Assembly: GCF_037023755.1 (NCBI RefSeq) | Contig: NZ_CP146100.1 | Coordinates: 1,986,501-2,050,500, forward strand | Origin: Saccharopolyspora sp. SCSIO 74807 | Lineage (GTDB): Bacteria > Actinomycetota > Actinomycetes > Mycobacteriales > Pseudonocardiaceae | DNA: 64,000 nucleotides | Reading direction: 5' to 3' | Part shown: one piece after another, positions 1-7,794 of the stretch | Layout of the letters: the number at the start of each line of letters is the position of its first letter | Position numbering within the stretch: the first letter of the stretch is position 1 | Notes under the pieces: model-generated | What the model was told of the DNA's origin: nothing | Databases searched by the model: none | The model's input: the letters and a program-made list of their open reading frames with translations, nothing else | Program-made: the position numbers and the translations under genes

Positions 1-837
1 ACCCTGGCGCGGCACCTCATCTGGGAGATTCGGCAAGCGGCGCGTAGGCAAGGGGCCAAAGTGGTGGATATCAGTGACGCTGCCCTACCTTCGCTTGTTG
101 CACGTTTTGCCGAGTATGATGGATTGCGGCACATTGACGGTCATTGGTACGCGTGGATCGTTAACCGCTGTGGAACGAGCTTGGAAGTTACCGCGGAGAT
201 GAACGCCGCCCGTAATGTCGTCAAGGTGGGCAGCGGGGTGCCATTGCAACCCAACCTCGGTCGACATGCGGTCGCGGAGTTCGAACGTTCGCATTGGCCG
301 GCAAAGGTCATCGACGGTGAGCTGCCGTGTTTCGCTGTCGCCATTCAGCCCAGGTGGAGTGCAGAATTGTTCGGTGAGCCACGCACGTTAACCCCGCGCG
401 GTGATCAGCTTTCCCTGGGGGTGGACCATGTATATTATCGCAGCCCCAAAAACGGCTCGCTCGCTTACCCGGCTCGAATTCTGTGGTACATGAGCGAAAA
501 TATTAAGATGACCGGGAAGGCTCGGTTTATCGGTACATCGCTCCTATACGCGGTCAATGTTGGAGACGCTGCGGAGATGCATACTGCCCTGCGGAATTAC
601 GGTGTCTTCAGGGTGGCGGACGTGCAAGGGGCCGCCGATCAGGACGGGCGGGTGCAAGTCTTGCGGTTCTCGAACACGGAACTGTTCACAAATCCGGTAT
701 GGCGCGCGGATTATGACACCTTCGGTCCGGCGATGGGTGGTCCCAGGAACTTCCTCTCCCCGGTGCGGGTCAGCCCTGCTCTCTTCGCGGAGATCTACCG
801 CCGTGGGGTTCCGGGCGAGGCTGACGACCACCCGTAA
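1..837 (+). CDS. Edge-truncated protein, possible GNAT-like start, paired with an ASCH gene
   Basis: The frame is open from base 1 to the TAA at 835-837, so the real start lies outside the window; the GTG at 61 is only the first start codon inside. The first visible residues (LARHLIWEIRQAARRQGAK, then a hydrophobic strand) resemble the last helix and strand of a GNAT acetyltransferase fold, but the acetyl-CoA-binding loop would be off-window. The rest, about 220 residues, I do not recognise. It ends 69 bp before an ASCH-domain gene on the same strand, so the two are probably co-transcribed. Codon use is less GC-biased than in the rest of the window, which hints at an accessory origin. The GNAT assignment is an inference. 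Confidence 0.6.
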   Translation, partial: TLARHLIWEIRQAARRQGAKVVDISDAALPSLVARFAEYDGLRHIDGHWYAWIVNRCGTSLEVTAEMNAARNVVKVGSGVPLQPNLGRHAVAEFERSHWPAKVIDGELPCFAVAIQPRWSAELFGEPRTLTPRGDQLSLGVDHVYYRSPKNGSLAYPARILWYMSENIKMTGKARFIGTSLLYAVNVGDAAEMHTALRNYGVFRVADVQGAADQDGRVQVLRFSNTELFTNPVWRADYDTFGPAMGGPRNFLSPVRVSPALFAEIYRRGVPGEADDHP

Positions 838-906
838 AGGTGATATCCGAGATACTTTCCCCAAGTCGCTTCGCACTGCTGTGCTAATAGTCTAGGATCT
901 CATGCT

Positions 907-1389
907 ATGAGTGCCCCCACGATTTCCCCGGTGGAACCCACGTCGCGTCCGTTGCTGCTTTCGTTGCGGCCGCGGTTCGCCGAAGCGATACTGACCGGCT
1001 CCAAAACCGTCGAGCTGCGTCGTACCCGGGTCGCTGCCCCGATTGGCACCGAGCTAGTGCTTTACGCCAGTTCGCCGGTCATGTCCGTCGTGGGCGTTGC
1101 GACGCTGTTGGGCCGGGAATCCGGCACCCCCGATTCGATTTGGCGTAAGCACAAGCAGCACGCAGGCGTACGACGCCGGGAATACGACGAGTACTTCGCA
1201 GGGAGCGGCTTGGCCACTGCGCTGTCCATCGGCAAGGCTCAGGCGTTGGCGATTCCGTACACGTTGGCTTGGCTCCGTGACGAAGCCGCTTTCCAGCCAC
1301 CGCAGAGCTACCGTTACCTGACCTCCGCGGACCCGATATCGCTGCGGAGGCTGGCCGAAATGGAGCCGAACCAAGCTGTGCCCGCGTAA
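907..1389 (+). CDS. ASCH-domain protein
   Basis: This 160-residue protein consists almost entirely of an ASCH (ASC-1 homology) fold, a PUA-like beta-barrel that binds RNA or modified bases in characterised relatives. The signature is visible: LLLSLRPRFAEAILTGSKTVELRR carries the G-x-K-x-x-E-x-R core near residues 31-38, followed by the expected strand with LVLYAS and a C-terminal aromatic block (QSYRYL). ASCH proteins often sit beside GNAT-like or PIN-like proteins in accessory loci, and the upstream partner fits that pattern. No catalytic role can be assigned from sequence. The ATG at 907 lies close behind the preceding gene. Confidence 0.8.
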   Translation: MSAPTISPVEPTSRPLLLSLRPRFAEAILTGSKTVELRRTRVAAPIGTELVLYASSPVMSVVGVATLLGRESGTPDSIWRKHKQHAGVRRREYDEYFAGSGLATALSIGKAQALAIPYTLAWLRDEAAFQPPQSYRYLTSADPISLRRLAEMEPNQAVPA

Positions 1390-1417
1390 GGGCGCAGGCC
1401 GGGGTGCATGTGTAGCT

Positions 1418-2407
1418 TCAGCCCTCTTCTCTGCTATTTCCGTTCACCGGCGGGCTCGGGACGCACGGCGGTTCTTCGGCGTCGGCCGGGTCGAGTGCGT
1501 TGAGCACGTACTGCTCGGCGCGGCGGTCGAACGAGATGCCCAAGTGGTCGGTGGCGTTGATCTCGCAACCGTCCTGCAGCAGGACGTTCGTGACGTTCGG
1601 GCCGTCGAGGAAGGCCGAGGTGTACGGGGTCACGATCTCGTCGTAGCGGGTTGCGACGACGGTGTAGTCGACACCGGGAACGGTGTCGCCGCCGGCGTTC
1701 AAGTCGGCCAGGAACGCGGAGTCGTGCATCTGGTCCCGCACCGAGTCACCGAGTCCGGCCTGCAGCAGTTCCGGCACGCCGGGCAGGTGCGCGAGCCCGT
1801 CCACGTCGGTGCCGTGGTTGGACGGCGCGAGACCCACCAAGTGCCGGACCTTGTCCGCGCCGCCGAGTTCCTTCAGGTAGTAGCGCGGCATCATGCCGCC
1901 CTGCGAGTGCCCGACGATGTCGACCTGATCGCTGCCGGTGGCGGCGCGGACCTCGTCGACGAACCCGGACAGTTCAGCGGCCGACTGCGGCACCGGCGCG
2001 GTGCCCCCGGTGGGGAAGGCGCCGGGCAGCCCGACGCCGAGTCCGGTGTCCTGCCCGTAGTTGAACGCGAAGACGCAGTAGCCCTCGTTGGCCAGCCGCG
2101 GTGCCAGCGAGAACCCGTTGTAGGTCATGTTCTCGACGGTGCCGTGCACCAGGACCACCGGCCGGGGGTGTTCCGCGGAGGGTTTGCAGGTGAAGTCGTT
2201 GGCACCGGCGGGATCGGACCCGGGCCGGGCGGTCGCGTTGGCCAGCGCGGCCACCCCGGAGTTGACCACCGGGAGTTCGTCGGCCGCCGGATCGGCAGCC
2301 GCTGGTTGGACGGCTGCCGGGATCGACGTGCCCGCGGTGGCCAGCGCCATCGCCGCCACCGCGGTCCCGAGGCTGCCGATCTTTCGCGGGCGAGTCAGGT
2401 TCGGCAT
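1418..2407 (-). CDS. Secreted triacylglycerol lipase/esterase (lipase class 2)
   Basis: This is an exported alpha/beta hydrolase of about 329 residues. The start at 2407 is chosen because AGGAGGTG lies about nine bases upstream; an in-frame codon at 2437 would place that site inside the gene. A signal peptide follows (RPRK, then a hydrophobic Ala/Thr-rich stretch, ending near AVQPAAADPA). The nucleophile elbow is GHSQGG; a downstream DHLGI supplies a plausible catalytic His, and an Asp lies in the RYDEIVTPY segment. VHGTVENM is the oxyanion-side HG strand. The family hydrolyses acylglycerols or other esters outside the cell. It is transcribed away from the downstream ASCH gene. Confidence 0.85.
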   Translation of the reverse strand: MPNLTRPRKIGSLGTAVAAMALATAGTSIPAAVQPAAADPAADELPVVNSGVAALANATARPGSDPAGANDFTCKPSAEHPRPVVLVHGTVENMTYNGFSLAPRLANEGYCVFAFNYGQDTGLGVGLPGAFPTGGTAPVPQSAAELSGFVDEVRAATGSDQVDIVGHSQGGMMPRYYLKELGGADKVRHLVGLAPSNHGTDVDGLAHLPGVPELLQAGLGDSVRDQMHDSAFLADLNAGGDTVPGVDYTVVATRYDEIVTPYTSAFLDGPNVTNVLLQDGCEINATDHLGISFDRRAEQYVLNALDPADAEEPPCVPSPPVNGNSREEG

Positions 2408-2481
2408 TGAACCCACACCTCCTGAGCAACATCGCACAGATCAATGGATCAACCGATTCCGCGATTCGGCGGAGACGGTTT

Positions 2482-2497
2482 GGTGACTCAGGTCACT
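2482..2497. promoter_or_regulatory. CRP/GlxR-like palindrome
   Basis: GTGA and TCAC are separated by six bases (GGTGACTCAGGTCACT), matching the inner half-sites of the TGTGA-N6-TCACA consensus of CRP/GlxR regulators. It lies about 75 bp upstream of the lipase start and just downstream of the Crp/Fnr-type gene. Binding is not demonstrated. Confidence 0.4.
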
Positions 2498-2527
2498 TGA
2501 TCTGCCGAGTTCGGTGCGGGTGCGGGC

Positions 2528-3235
2528 TCAGCCCGAGTCGCCCAGCAGGCGGCGCAGTTCGTCCAGGTCCGTGACGATCACCTGCCGGTAGCGCCGCAGC
2601 ACGATGCCCTGCTTCTCCAAGCCGTGCAGCACCTTCTCCACCGTGCGGCGCCGAACTCCGGACAGCGAAGCCAGATCGTCGTGGCTCAGCGGGGTGCCGA
2701 GCCGGTGGCTGCCGTCCCGGTCCAGGACTCCGTAGGTCTGCATGACCTCCAGCAGCACGCGCTGCACCCGGTCCGGCGCGCTGTGCTGCGCGTTGTCCAC
2801 CCGGCGCCGGTTGGCCCAGCGCAGCCGCTCGTTGACCATCCTGGTGAGTTCGAAGGAAGCGTCCGCGTGCCGGTGCAGGAAGTCGTTGAAGTCCGCGGAC
2901 TTGACCAGCTTCGTGCGTGCGCGCGTGCCCGCGGTGACCATCGCCGAGCGGGGGCGCTGCTCCATCGCGGCCATCTCGCCGACCAGGTCGCCGCCGAACC
3001 GCACGCCGAGCAGCGCGAACCCGCCGGCCGCCGAGACCGCCTGCACCTTCGCCGAACCGTGCAGCAGCAGGACGACGTGGGTGCTCTCGTCGCCCTGGCG
3101 CAGGATCGTCTCGCCCGCCTCGAAGATCTTCACCGTGCCCAGCCCGAGCAGCGCGTCCCGGGTCGGCGGGCGCAACCGCGCGAGCAGGCTGGCGTCCGGC
3201 CACTCGATGGCATCGGAGTTCGTTCGTTCGGCGAT
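2528..3235 (-). CDS. Crp/Fnr-family transcriptional regulator (start codon unusual)
   Basis: The protein has an N-terminal cyclic-nucleotide-binding-type beta-roll (FEAGETILRQGDE, FGGDLVGEMA) and a C-terminal winged helix (LSHDDLASLSGVRRRTVEKV), about 235 residues in all. The only canonical in-frame start is TTG at 3175, but that would remove the first helix; the residues encoded upstream (WPDASLLARL) look like genuine family sequence. No ATG, GTG or TTG exists between there and the upstream stop at 3326. A GGGGAGG sits eight bases before an ATC at 3233-3235, so I extend the gene to that position. The recognition helix has R-R-T-V-E-K where E. coli CRP has R-E-T-V-G-R, so its DNA target probably differs from GTGA. 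Confidence 0.8.
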   Translation of the reverse strand: MAERTNSDAIEWPDASLLARLRPPTRDALLGLGTVKIFEAGETILRQGDESTHVVLLLHGSAKVQAVSAAGGFALLGVRFGGDLVGEMAAMEQRPRSAMVTAGTRARTKLVKSADFNDFLHRHADASFELTRMVNERLRWANRRRVDNAQHSAPDRVQRVLLEVMQTYGVLDRDGSHRLGTPLSHDDLASLSGVRRRTVEKVLHGLEKQGIVLRRYRQVIVTDLDELRRLLGDSG

Positions 3236-3473
3236 GACCCGATCCTCCCCAGCAGGCGGTGCCGCAACCGGCTCATGCTGTCGCCGGTTGATCGCTCTCG
3301 GTAACCGCTGACCGGGTGATCTTCGTCAGCGCAGGCGGAGCTCCGCGCGGTGGGTCGCTCGGCGGGCGCCGATGCTGCGCCCCTCCGATCAGCGGGGAAT
3401 TTCCACGGCGAGATCCACTGAGTTGAGTGATCATGGTGCGGGAGGCGCAGGGCACCAGCCGGGGAGGTCGGAC

Positions 3474-4112
3474 ATGACCGAGGTCAACACGAGGACCAGA
3501 GCGAGGTTCGAGGCCGCATGGGCGCAGCGCGCCTCCGCGGACGTATTAGCGCTGCTGCTGACCGAACTGTTCTCCCCGTCGCTGATCGTGCTGGTGCTGC
3601 CGCTGGCAGTGGCCTGGAGCGCGACGCACGAGCCGTGGGCGACCCTGGGCTGGGGCCTGTTCGTGTCGCTGACCAGCAGCGTGCTGCCGATGTCGGGGAT
3701 CGTCGCCGGCTCCCGGCTCGGCTGGTGGGACGGGCACCACGTGCGCAACCGGGAAGGCAGGCTGATCCCGTTCGCGCTGCTGATCGTGCTGAGCTCGCTC
3801 GGCCTCGGAGTGCTGCTGCGGACGGGCGCACCGCACCTGATGGTCGCGCTGGACGTCGCGATGCTCACCGCGCTGCTGGCGATCGCGCTGATCACGGTGT
3901 GGTGGAAGGTTTCGGTGCACACCGCGGTCGCAGCCGGTGCGGTGGCGATCCTGGCGGTCGTCTACTCCGGCTGGTTGCTGGTGCTGTGGCTGCTGGTGGT
4001 GGCCATCGGGTGGTCGCGGGTGCGGCTGGGCGAGCACACCGCGGCTCAGGTCGTGGTCGGTGCCCTGATGGGGATCGTCGCAGGCGGGGCGGGTTACCTG
4101 CTGGCGGTTTGA
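3474..4112 (+). CDS. PAP2-like integral membrane phosphatase
   Basis: This 212-residue polytopic membrane protein has about five or six hydrophobic segments. The family marks are a KVSVHTA motif (PAP2 motif 2, S-x-H) and GWSRVRLGEHTAAQV (motif 3, S-R-x5-H). Motif 1 is weaker and is represented by the RNREGRLIP stretch. Relatives remove phosphate from lipid-linked phosphates or phosphatidic acid at the membrane. The ATG at 3474 is preceded by GGGGAGG at good spacing; an in-frame start at 3372 has no such site. It runs towards the convergent yigZ gene and ends five bases from it. Confidence 0.75.
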   Translation: MTEVNTRTRARFEAAWAQRASADVLALLLTELFSPSLIVLVLPLAVAWSATHEPWATLGWGLFVSLTSSVLPMSGIVAGSRLGWWDGHHVRNREGRLIPFALLIVLSSLGLGVLLRTGAPHLMVALDVAMLTALLAIALITVWWKVSVHTAVAAGAVAILAVVYSGWLLVLWLLVVAIGWSRVRLGEHTAAQVVVGALMGIVAGGAGYLLAV

Positions 4113-4117
4113 GCTGG

Positions 4118-4735
4118 TCAGATCGGGACTTCGGCGTAGCGGACCGCGCCGAGTTCGGCCTGTGCGGACCCGTTGGTGGCCTGCGCGAGCCACACCTCGA
4201 ACGCTTCGACCTCGTCCACCGGCACGTGCAGCTCGAACCGCACCCGCGCCGCGTAGTCCACATCGGACACCGTGAATCCGGCCGCCCGCAGGTCGTTGTC
4301 CAGCCTTCCCGCCGCGGCGTGGTCAACAGTGGTGAAGACCACGCGCACCGGCCGCAGCTCGACCAGGCCCACCTGCTCCAGTGCCGCCGACACCGCTGAG
4401 CCGTAGGCGCGGACCAGCCCGCCCGCGCCGAGCAGCACTCCGCCGAAGTAGCGCGACACCACGGCGATCACGCCGGTGATCTCGTTGCGCCGCAACACTT
4501 CCAGCATCGGCGCACCCGCGGTGCCGGCCGGCTCGCCGTCGTCGTTGGACCGCTGGGTGCGGCCGTGGTCGAGCACCTGCGCCGAGCAGTGGTGCCGCGC
4601 CTCGTGGTGCAGCTTGCGCTGCTCGGCGACGAAGTCCTTGGCCTGCTGCTCGGTCTCCACCCGGGCGAGCACGCAGCGGAATCGGGAGCGCTTGATCACC
4701 AGCTCGTGCTCGCCGTCGGCGCGAATTCGGCGCAT
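4118..4735 (-). CDS. YigZ/IMPACT family protein (UPF0029)
   Basis: This 205-residue protein has the N-terminal UPF0029 domain, with the conserved DDGEPAGTAGAPML segment near residue 66 and VSRYFGGVLLGAGGLVRAYG near residue 93, followed by the smaller C-terminal DUF1949-type ferredoxin-like domain. Length and domain order match bacterial YigZ. Relatives include eukaryotic IMPACT, which binds the Gcn1 translation regulator; the bacterial role is unsettled and is often described as RNA- or ribosome-linked. The gene is convergent with the PAP2-like gene. A CRP-like palindrome lies about 45 bp upstream of its start. Confidence 0.9.
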   Translation of the reverse strand: MRRIRADGEHELVIKRSRFRCVLARVETEQQAKDFVAEQRKLHHEARHHCSAQVLDHGRTQRSNDDGEPAGTAGAPMLEVLRRNEITGVIAVVSRYFGGVLLGAGGLVRAYGSAVSAALEQVGLVELRPVRVVFTTVDHAAAGRLDNDLRAAGFTVSDVDYAARVRFELHVPVDEVEAFEVWLAQATNGSAQAELGAVRYAEVPI

Positions 4736-4776
4736 CGGCTCCCCTTCCCGATCGCAACGCTTCTACCTGCGACGAT

Positions 4777-4792
4777 GGTGAGGTCAGTCACC
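4777..4792. promoter_or_regulatory. CRP/GlxR-like palindrome upstream of yigZ
   Basis: GGTGA and TCACC form a perfect inverted repeat separated by six bases, giving the GTGA-N6-TCAC arrangement. This is the second such site within 2.5 kb; the other is at 2482. It lies upstream of the minus-strand yigZ start and 128 bp before the plus-strand small gene at 4920. Confidence 0.4.
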
Positions 4793-4919
4793 TGAACAAG
4801 CCCGATTCGCCCGGCAGCGGGGGCGTCGCGGGGTCGCTACCGCAGGTCATCCCGTTCATCCTGGCGTCACCCGGACGCGATTTTCCGTTCCGCCTCACGG
4901 GGACGTAACGTCCTCGGTC

Positions 4920-5123
4920 ATGGAGCAGTCATCGAGTCCGCTGGAGCCTGGCACCAGGGTGCGTGCCTCGTTCGGCCGGTTCCGCGATCAGGTCGGCACG
5001 GTGGTGGAGACCGCGTCAGGGCTTCCCGACGTCTTCGACGGCCCAGTGCTGTGGGTCCGGTTCGACGGCGAGGAGGAGCCGGGGCTGGTGGCGGGCCGGT
5101 TCCTCGAACCAGCCGCCGCCTGA
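4920..5123 (+). CDS. Small SH3/KOW-like hypothetical protein
   Basis: This short frame encodes 67 residues. The sequence has a beta-strand pattern with EPGTRVRASFGRFRDQVGTVVE, a KOW- or SH3-like 'G-x-V' turn, then LWVRFDGEEEPGLVAGRFLEP. That composition is typical of small nucleic-acid or ribosome-associated barrels, but no family can be named with confidence. There is no strong Shine-Dalgarno site before the ATG. It is kept because codon position GC is natural and the residue pattern is protein-like. Confidence 0.45.
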   Translation: MEQSSSPLEPGTRVRASFGRFRDQVGTVVETASGLPDVFDGPVLWVRFDGEEEPGLVAGRFLEPAAA

Positions 5124-5231
5124 GCGCCGGGACCGAGGGTGCGCGGCGGTGCGCCGCCGCGGGCACTGCTGCCATGCACGACGGAACCTCCTCACGGCGG
5201 TCCCGCGGCAGGACCGCCGCGCGGGCTCCGC

Positions 5232-6353
5232 TCAGCCCCAGACGTCCTGGGCGACCTGCACGACCAGCCGCAGCTTCGCGACCTCCTGCTCGTAGCTGAG
5301 CGCGTTGCCTTCCTTGGTGGAGGCGAAGCCGCACTGCGGTGACAGGCACAGCTGGTCCAGGTCGACGTAGCGGGACGCCTCTTCGATCCGGCGCTTGAGC
5401 TCGTCGGCCGACTCCAGCTCACCGCTTTTCGTGGTGACCAGCCCGAGCACCACCTGCTTGCCCTTCGGCACGAACCGCAGCGGGGCGAATCCGCCGGAGC
5501 GGGCGTCGTCGAACTCCAGGAAGAACCCGTCCACGTCGAGCTGGTTGAACAGCGACTCGGCCACGAACTCGTAGCCGCCCTCGGCCACCCAGGACGAGCG
5601 GTAGTTGCCGCGGCACATGTGCGTGGTCACCGACATCGACTTCGGGCGCTCGGCCAGCGAAGCGTTGATCAGCTCGATGGTCCGCAGGTGCTCGTGCTCG
5701 GCGTCGTCGCCGCGCGCGGCCAGTTGCTCGCGCTGCTTGGGGTCGTTGAGGTAGGCGAGGCTGGTGTCGTCCAGCTGCAGGTAGTGGCAGCCCATCCCGG
5801 CCAGCGCGTGCACCTCGGCGCGGTAGGCCGCGGCGAGGTCCGCGCGGAACTCGGCCAGGTCCGGGTACACCTCCGGATCGATCGCCGCCCGGCCGCCGCG
5901 GTACTGCACCATCCCCGGCGACGGGATGGTCAGCTTCGGCGTGGTCCTGGTCGTGCGGTCGGCCAGCGCGGTGAAGGCGTCGCCGAAGATCGGCTCGTCC
6001 AGCCCGAGCTTGCCGTCCACCCGCATCTCCGGGGTGGCGAACTCGATGTCGCCCGCGGCGTTGTGGAACTGCACGGTCAGCGACGAGTCCTGCACCTGGG
6101 AGATCCCGCGCAGCTGGTACAGGAAGTCCATGTGCCAGGAGCTGCGGCGGAACTCGCCGTCGGTGGCGCTGGACAGGCCCACCTCTTCCTGCATCGCGAC
6201 CACGTCGGTGACCGCTTCGTCCTCGGCCTGCCGCAGCCCGGCGGTGTCCAGGCGACCGGCCGCGAACTCGTCGCGGGCCTCCAGCAAGCGGGGCGGGCGG
6301 AGCAGGCTGCCGACGTGGTCGGCGCGGAACGGCGGTGCGACGCGAGGGGTCAT
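5232..6353 (-). CDS. Cobalamin-independent methionine synthase-like methyltransferase (MetE C-terminal type)
   Basis: This 373-residue TIM-barrel protein corresponds to the C-terminal catalytic half of MetE, like Bacillus YxjG/YxjH. The zinc ligands can be followed: His and Cys in THMCRGN, an acidic residue in the FFLEFDD strand, and Cys in LSPQCGF. The QLDDTSLAY segment belongs to the substrate pocket. The family transfers methyl groups to homocysteine or a related thiol; without the N-terminal folate half the donor is uncertain. The ATG at 6353 is the last start before the conserved FRADHVGSLLRPP opening; an open frame extends further upstream but looks non-coding. It is divergent from the monooxygenase gene. 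Confidence 0.85.
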   Translation of the reverse strand: MTPRVAPPFRADHVGSLLRPPRLLEARDEFAAGRLDTAGLRQAEDEAVTDVVAMQEEVGLSSATDGEFRRSSWHMDFLYQLRGISQVQDSSLTVQFHNAAGDIEFATPEMRVDGKLGLDEPIFGDAFTALADRTTRTTPKLTIPSPGMVQYRGGRAAIDPEVYPDLAEFRADLAAAYRAEVHALAGMGCHYLQLDDTSLAYLNDPKQREQLAARGDDAEHEHLRTIELINASLAERPKSMSVTTHMCRGNYRSSWVAEGGYEFVAESLFNQLDVDGFFLEFDDARSGGFAPLRFVPKGKQVVLGLVTTKSGELESADELKRRIEEASRYVDLDQLCLSPQCGFASTKEGNALSYEQEVAKLRLVVQVAQDVWG

Positions 6354-6540
6354 GGCCCGGCAAGATACTGCCCGCCGCGAGGCCGTGCGGAGCCCGCTTG
6401 CCACTGGGCGGATGATCCCAGCGCAACCGGCCCGCAGGGAGGCATTCGTCACCATATGTGAGTAACGACAACCGGGATACTCCGGACGGGTGGCTAAAAT
6501 ATCGCCACGGCAGACCAGCTTCGCGGGACGGATGGAGACC

Positions 6541-7674
6541 ATGCGCGTTCTCGTCATCGGCGCCGGGATCGGTGGCCTCGCCGCGGCCAAAGGACTGCTC
6601 GAGGCCGGTCACGACGTGGAGGTCTTCGAGCACGCGGAGGCGCTGCGGGACGGCGGCGCGGCGGTGACGGTGTGGAGCAACGGAACCGCGGCGCTCGGCC
6701 AGCTCGGTGTGTCGCTGGCCGACGTGGGCAGGCCGCTGCACAGCCTCCGCTCGATCACCGATTCCGGGCGGCTGCTGTGGGAAGCCGACCTCGCCGACGT
6801 CACCGAACGCCTCGGCTCCCCCACCATCGAAACCCCGCGCAGGCTGCTCACCGGCAAGCTCGCGGCCGCGCTGCCCACGCACGTGCTGCACTTCGGCCGC
6901 CGCTGCACCGGCGTCGCGGAGACCGCGGACCGGGTCGTCGCGCGCTTCGCCGACGGCACCAGCGCCGAAGGAGACGTGCTGATCGGCGCGGACGGGCAGC
7001 GCTCGGTGGTGCGCAACCAGGTGCTCGGCGGGCGGCCCGCGCGGATGACCGGCTGGGCGAGCTGGCAAGGACTCACCCGCAGCGACCTGCCCATGGCGCA
7101 GGGGAACCAGACCGTGAACATCGCGGGGCGGGTCGCGCACTGCGGATTCATCCCGGCAGGCGGCGGCCTGCTGCACTGGTGGTTCGACCTGCCGTGGCAG
7201 GACGGCGAGCCGATCGGATCGGTCCGCGAGCTGCGCCGGGCGTTCGCCGGCTGGCCGGATCCGGTTTGGCCGCTGCTGGAGGAGATCGGCCCGGAGGACG
7301 TGGGCTTCTTCCCGCACATCCGGCACAAGGTTCCGCGGATCTGGGGCGGGCCGCGCACCACGCTGATCGGTGACGCCGTGCACGCGATGCCGCCCGCGGT
7401 GGCGCAGGCGGCGAACCAGACGCTGGAGGACGCCTGGCTGCTGTCGCACCTGCTCGGGGCCGTCGAGCGGCATCCGGAGGAGGCGCTGCGCAGCTACGAG
7501 TGCGAACGCAGGTCACGCGTGCTGAAGGTGTCGCGCACCGCCGCGCTCACCTCGGCGCAGCGCAGCACGCCGCTGCAGCGGCTCGGCCGGATGCCGAAGT
7601 CGATCGCCACCCGAAGCCAGGTCGCGTCGCTGCGCTCCGGCAGCACCGTCCTGCGCCCCCTGCCCGCCACCTGA
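6541..7674 (+). CDS. FAD-dependent monooxygenase (PHBH-type)
   Basis: This 377-residue flavoprotein opens with the dinucleotide-binding motif GAGIGGLAAAKGLLEAGHDV. The DG motif appears as VLIGADGQRSVVR, and the second FAD motif as LIGDAVHAMPP with the following QAANQTLEDAWLL. This is the class A flavin hydroxylase layout, which oxygenates aromatic or polyketide-like substrates with NAD(P)H and O2. The substrate cannot be read from sequence. The ATG at 6541 starts the Rossmann strand directly; ATG at 6532 is an alternative. A strong hairpin at 7730 follows the gene. Confidence 0.88.
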   Translation: MRVLVIGAGIGGLAAAKGLLEAGHDVEVFEHAEALRDGGAAVTVWSNGTAALGQLGVSLADVGRPLHSLRSITDSGRLLWEADLADVTERLGSPTIETPRRLLTGKLAAALPTHVLHFGRRCTGVAETADRVVARFADGTSAEGDVLIGADGQRSVVRNQVLGGRPARMTGWASWQGLTRSDLPMAQGNQTVNIAGRVAHCGFIPAGGGLLHWWFDLPWQDGEPIGSVRELRRAFAGWPDPVWPLLEEIGPEDVGFFPHIRHKVPRIWGGPRTTLIGDAVHAMPPAVAQAANQTLEDAWLLSHLLGAVERHPEEALRSYECERRSRVLKVSRTAALTSAQRSTPLQRLGRMPKSIATRSQVASLRSGSTVLRPLPAT

Positions 7675-7729
7675 AGCCGGAACACGCCCGCACTCCGAAT
7701 CGGTGCTGCGCCCGGAGCCCGGCCGCGAA

Positions 7730-7761
7730 AAGGCCCGCCCGGCGGGTGCCGAGCGGGCCTT
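7730..7761. terminator. Bidirectional hairpin terminator
   Basis: Nine-base arms AAGGCCCGC (7730-7738) and GCGGGCCTT (7753-7761) are perfect complements with a 14-base loop. It sits between the convergent monooxygenase and aldo/keto reductase genes and can serve both. Confidence 0.75.
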
Positions 7762-7794
7762 GGCGTCGCTTCGATCAGCGATGAGTGGTGTCGA

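Noticed and set aside
5419-7473. A 684-codon minus-strand frame spanning the MetE-like and monooxygenase genes
   Set aside because: It runs in a different phase through two genes with intact motifs and has repetitive Arg/Pro/Gly sequence.
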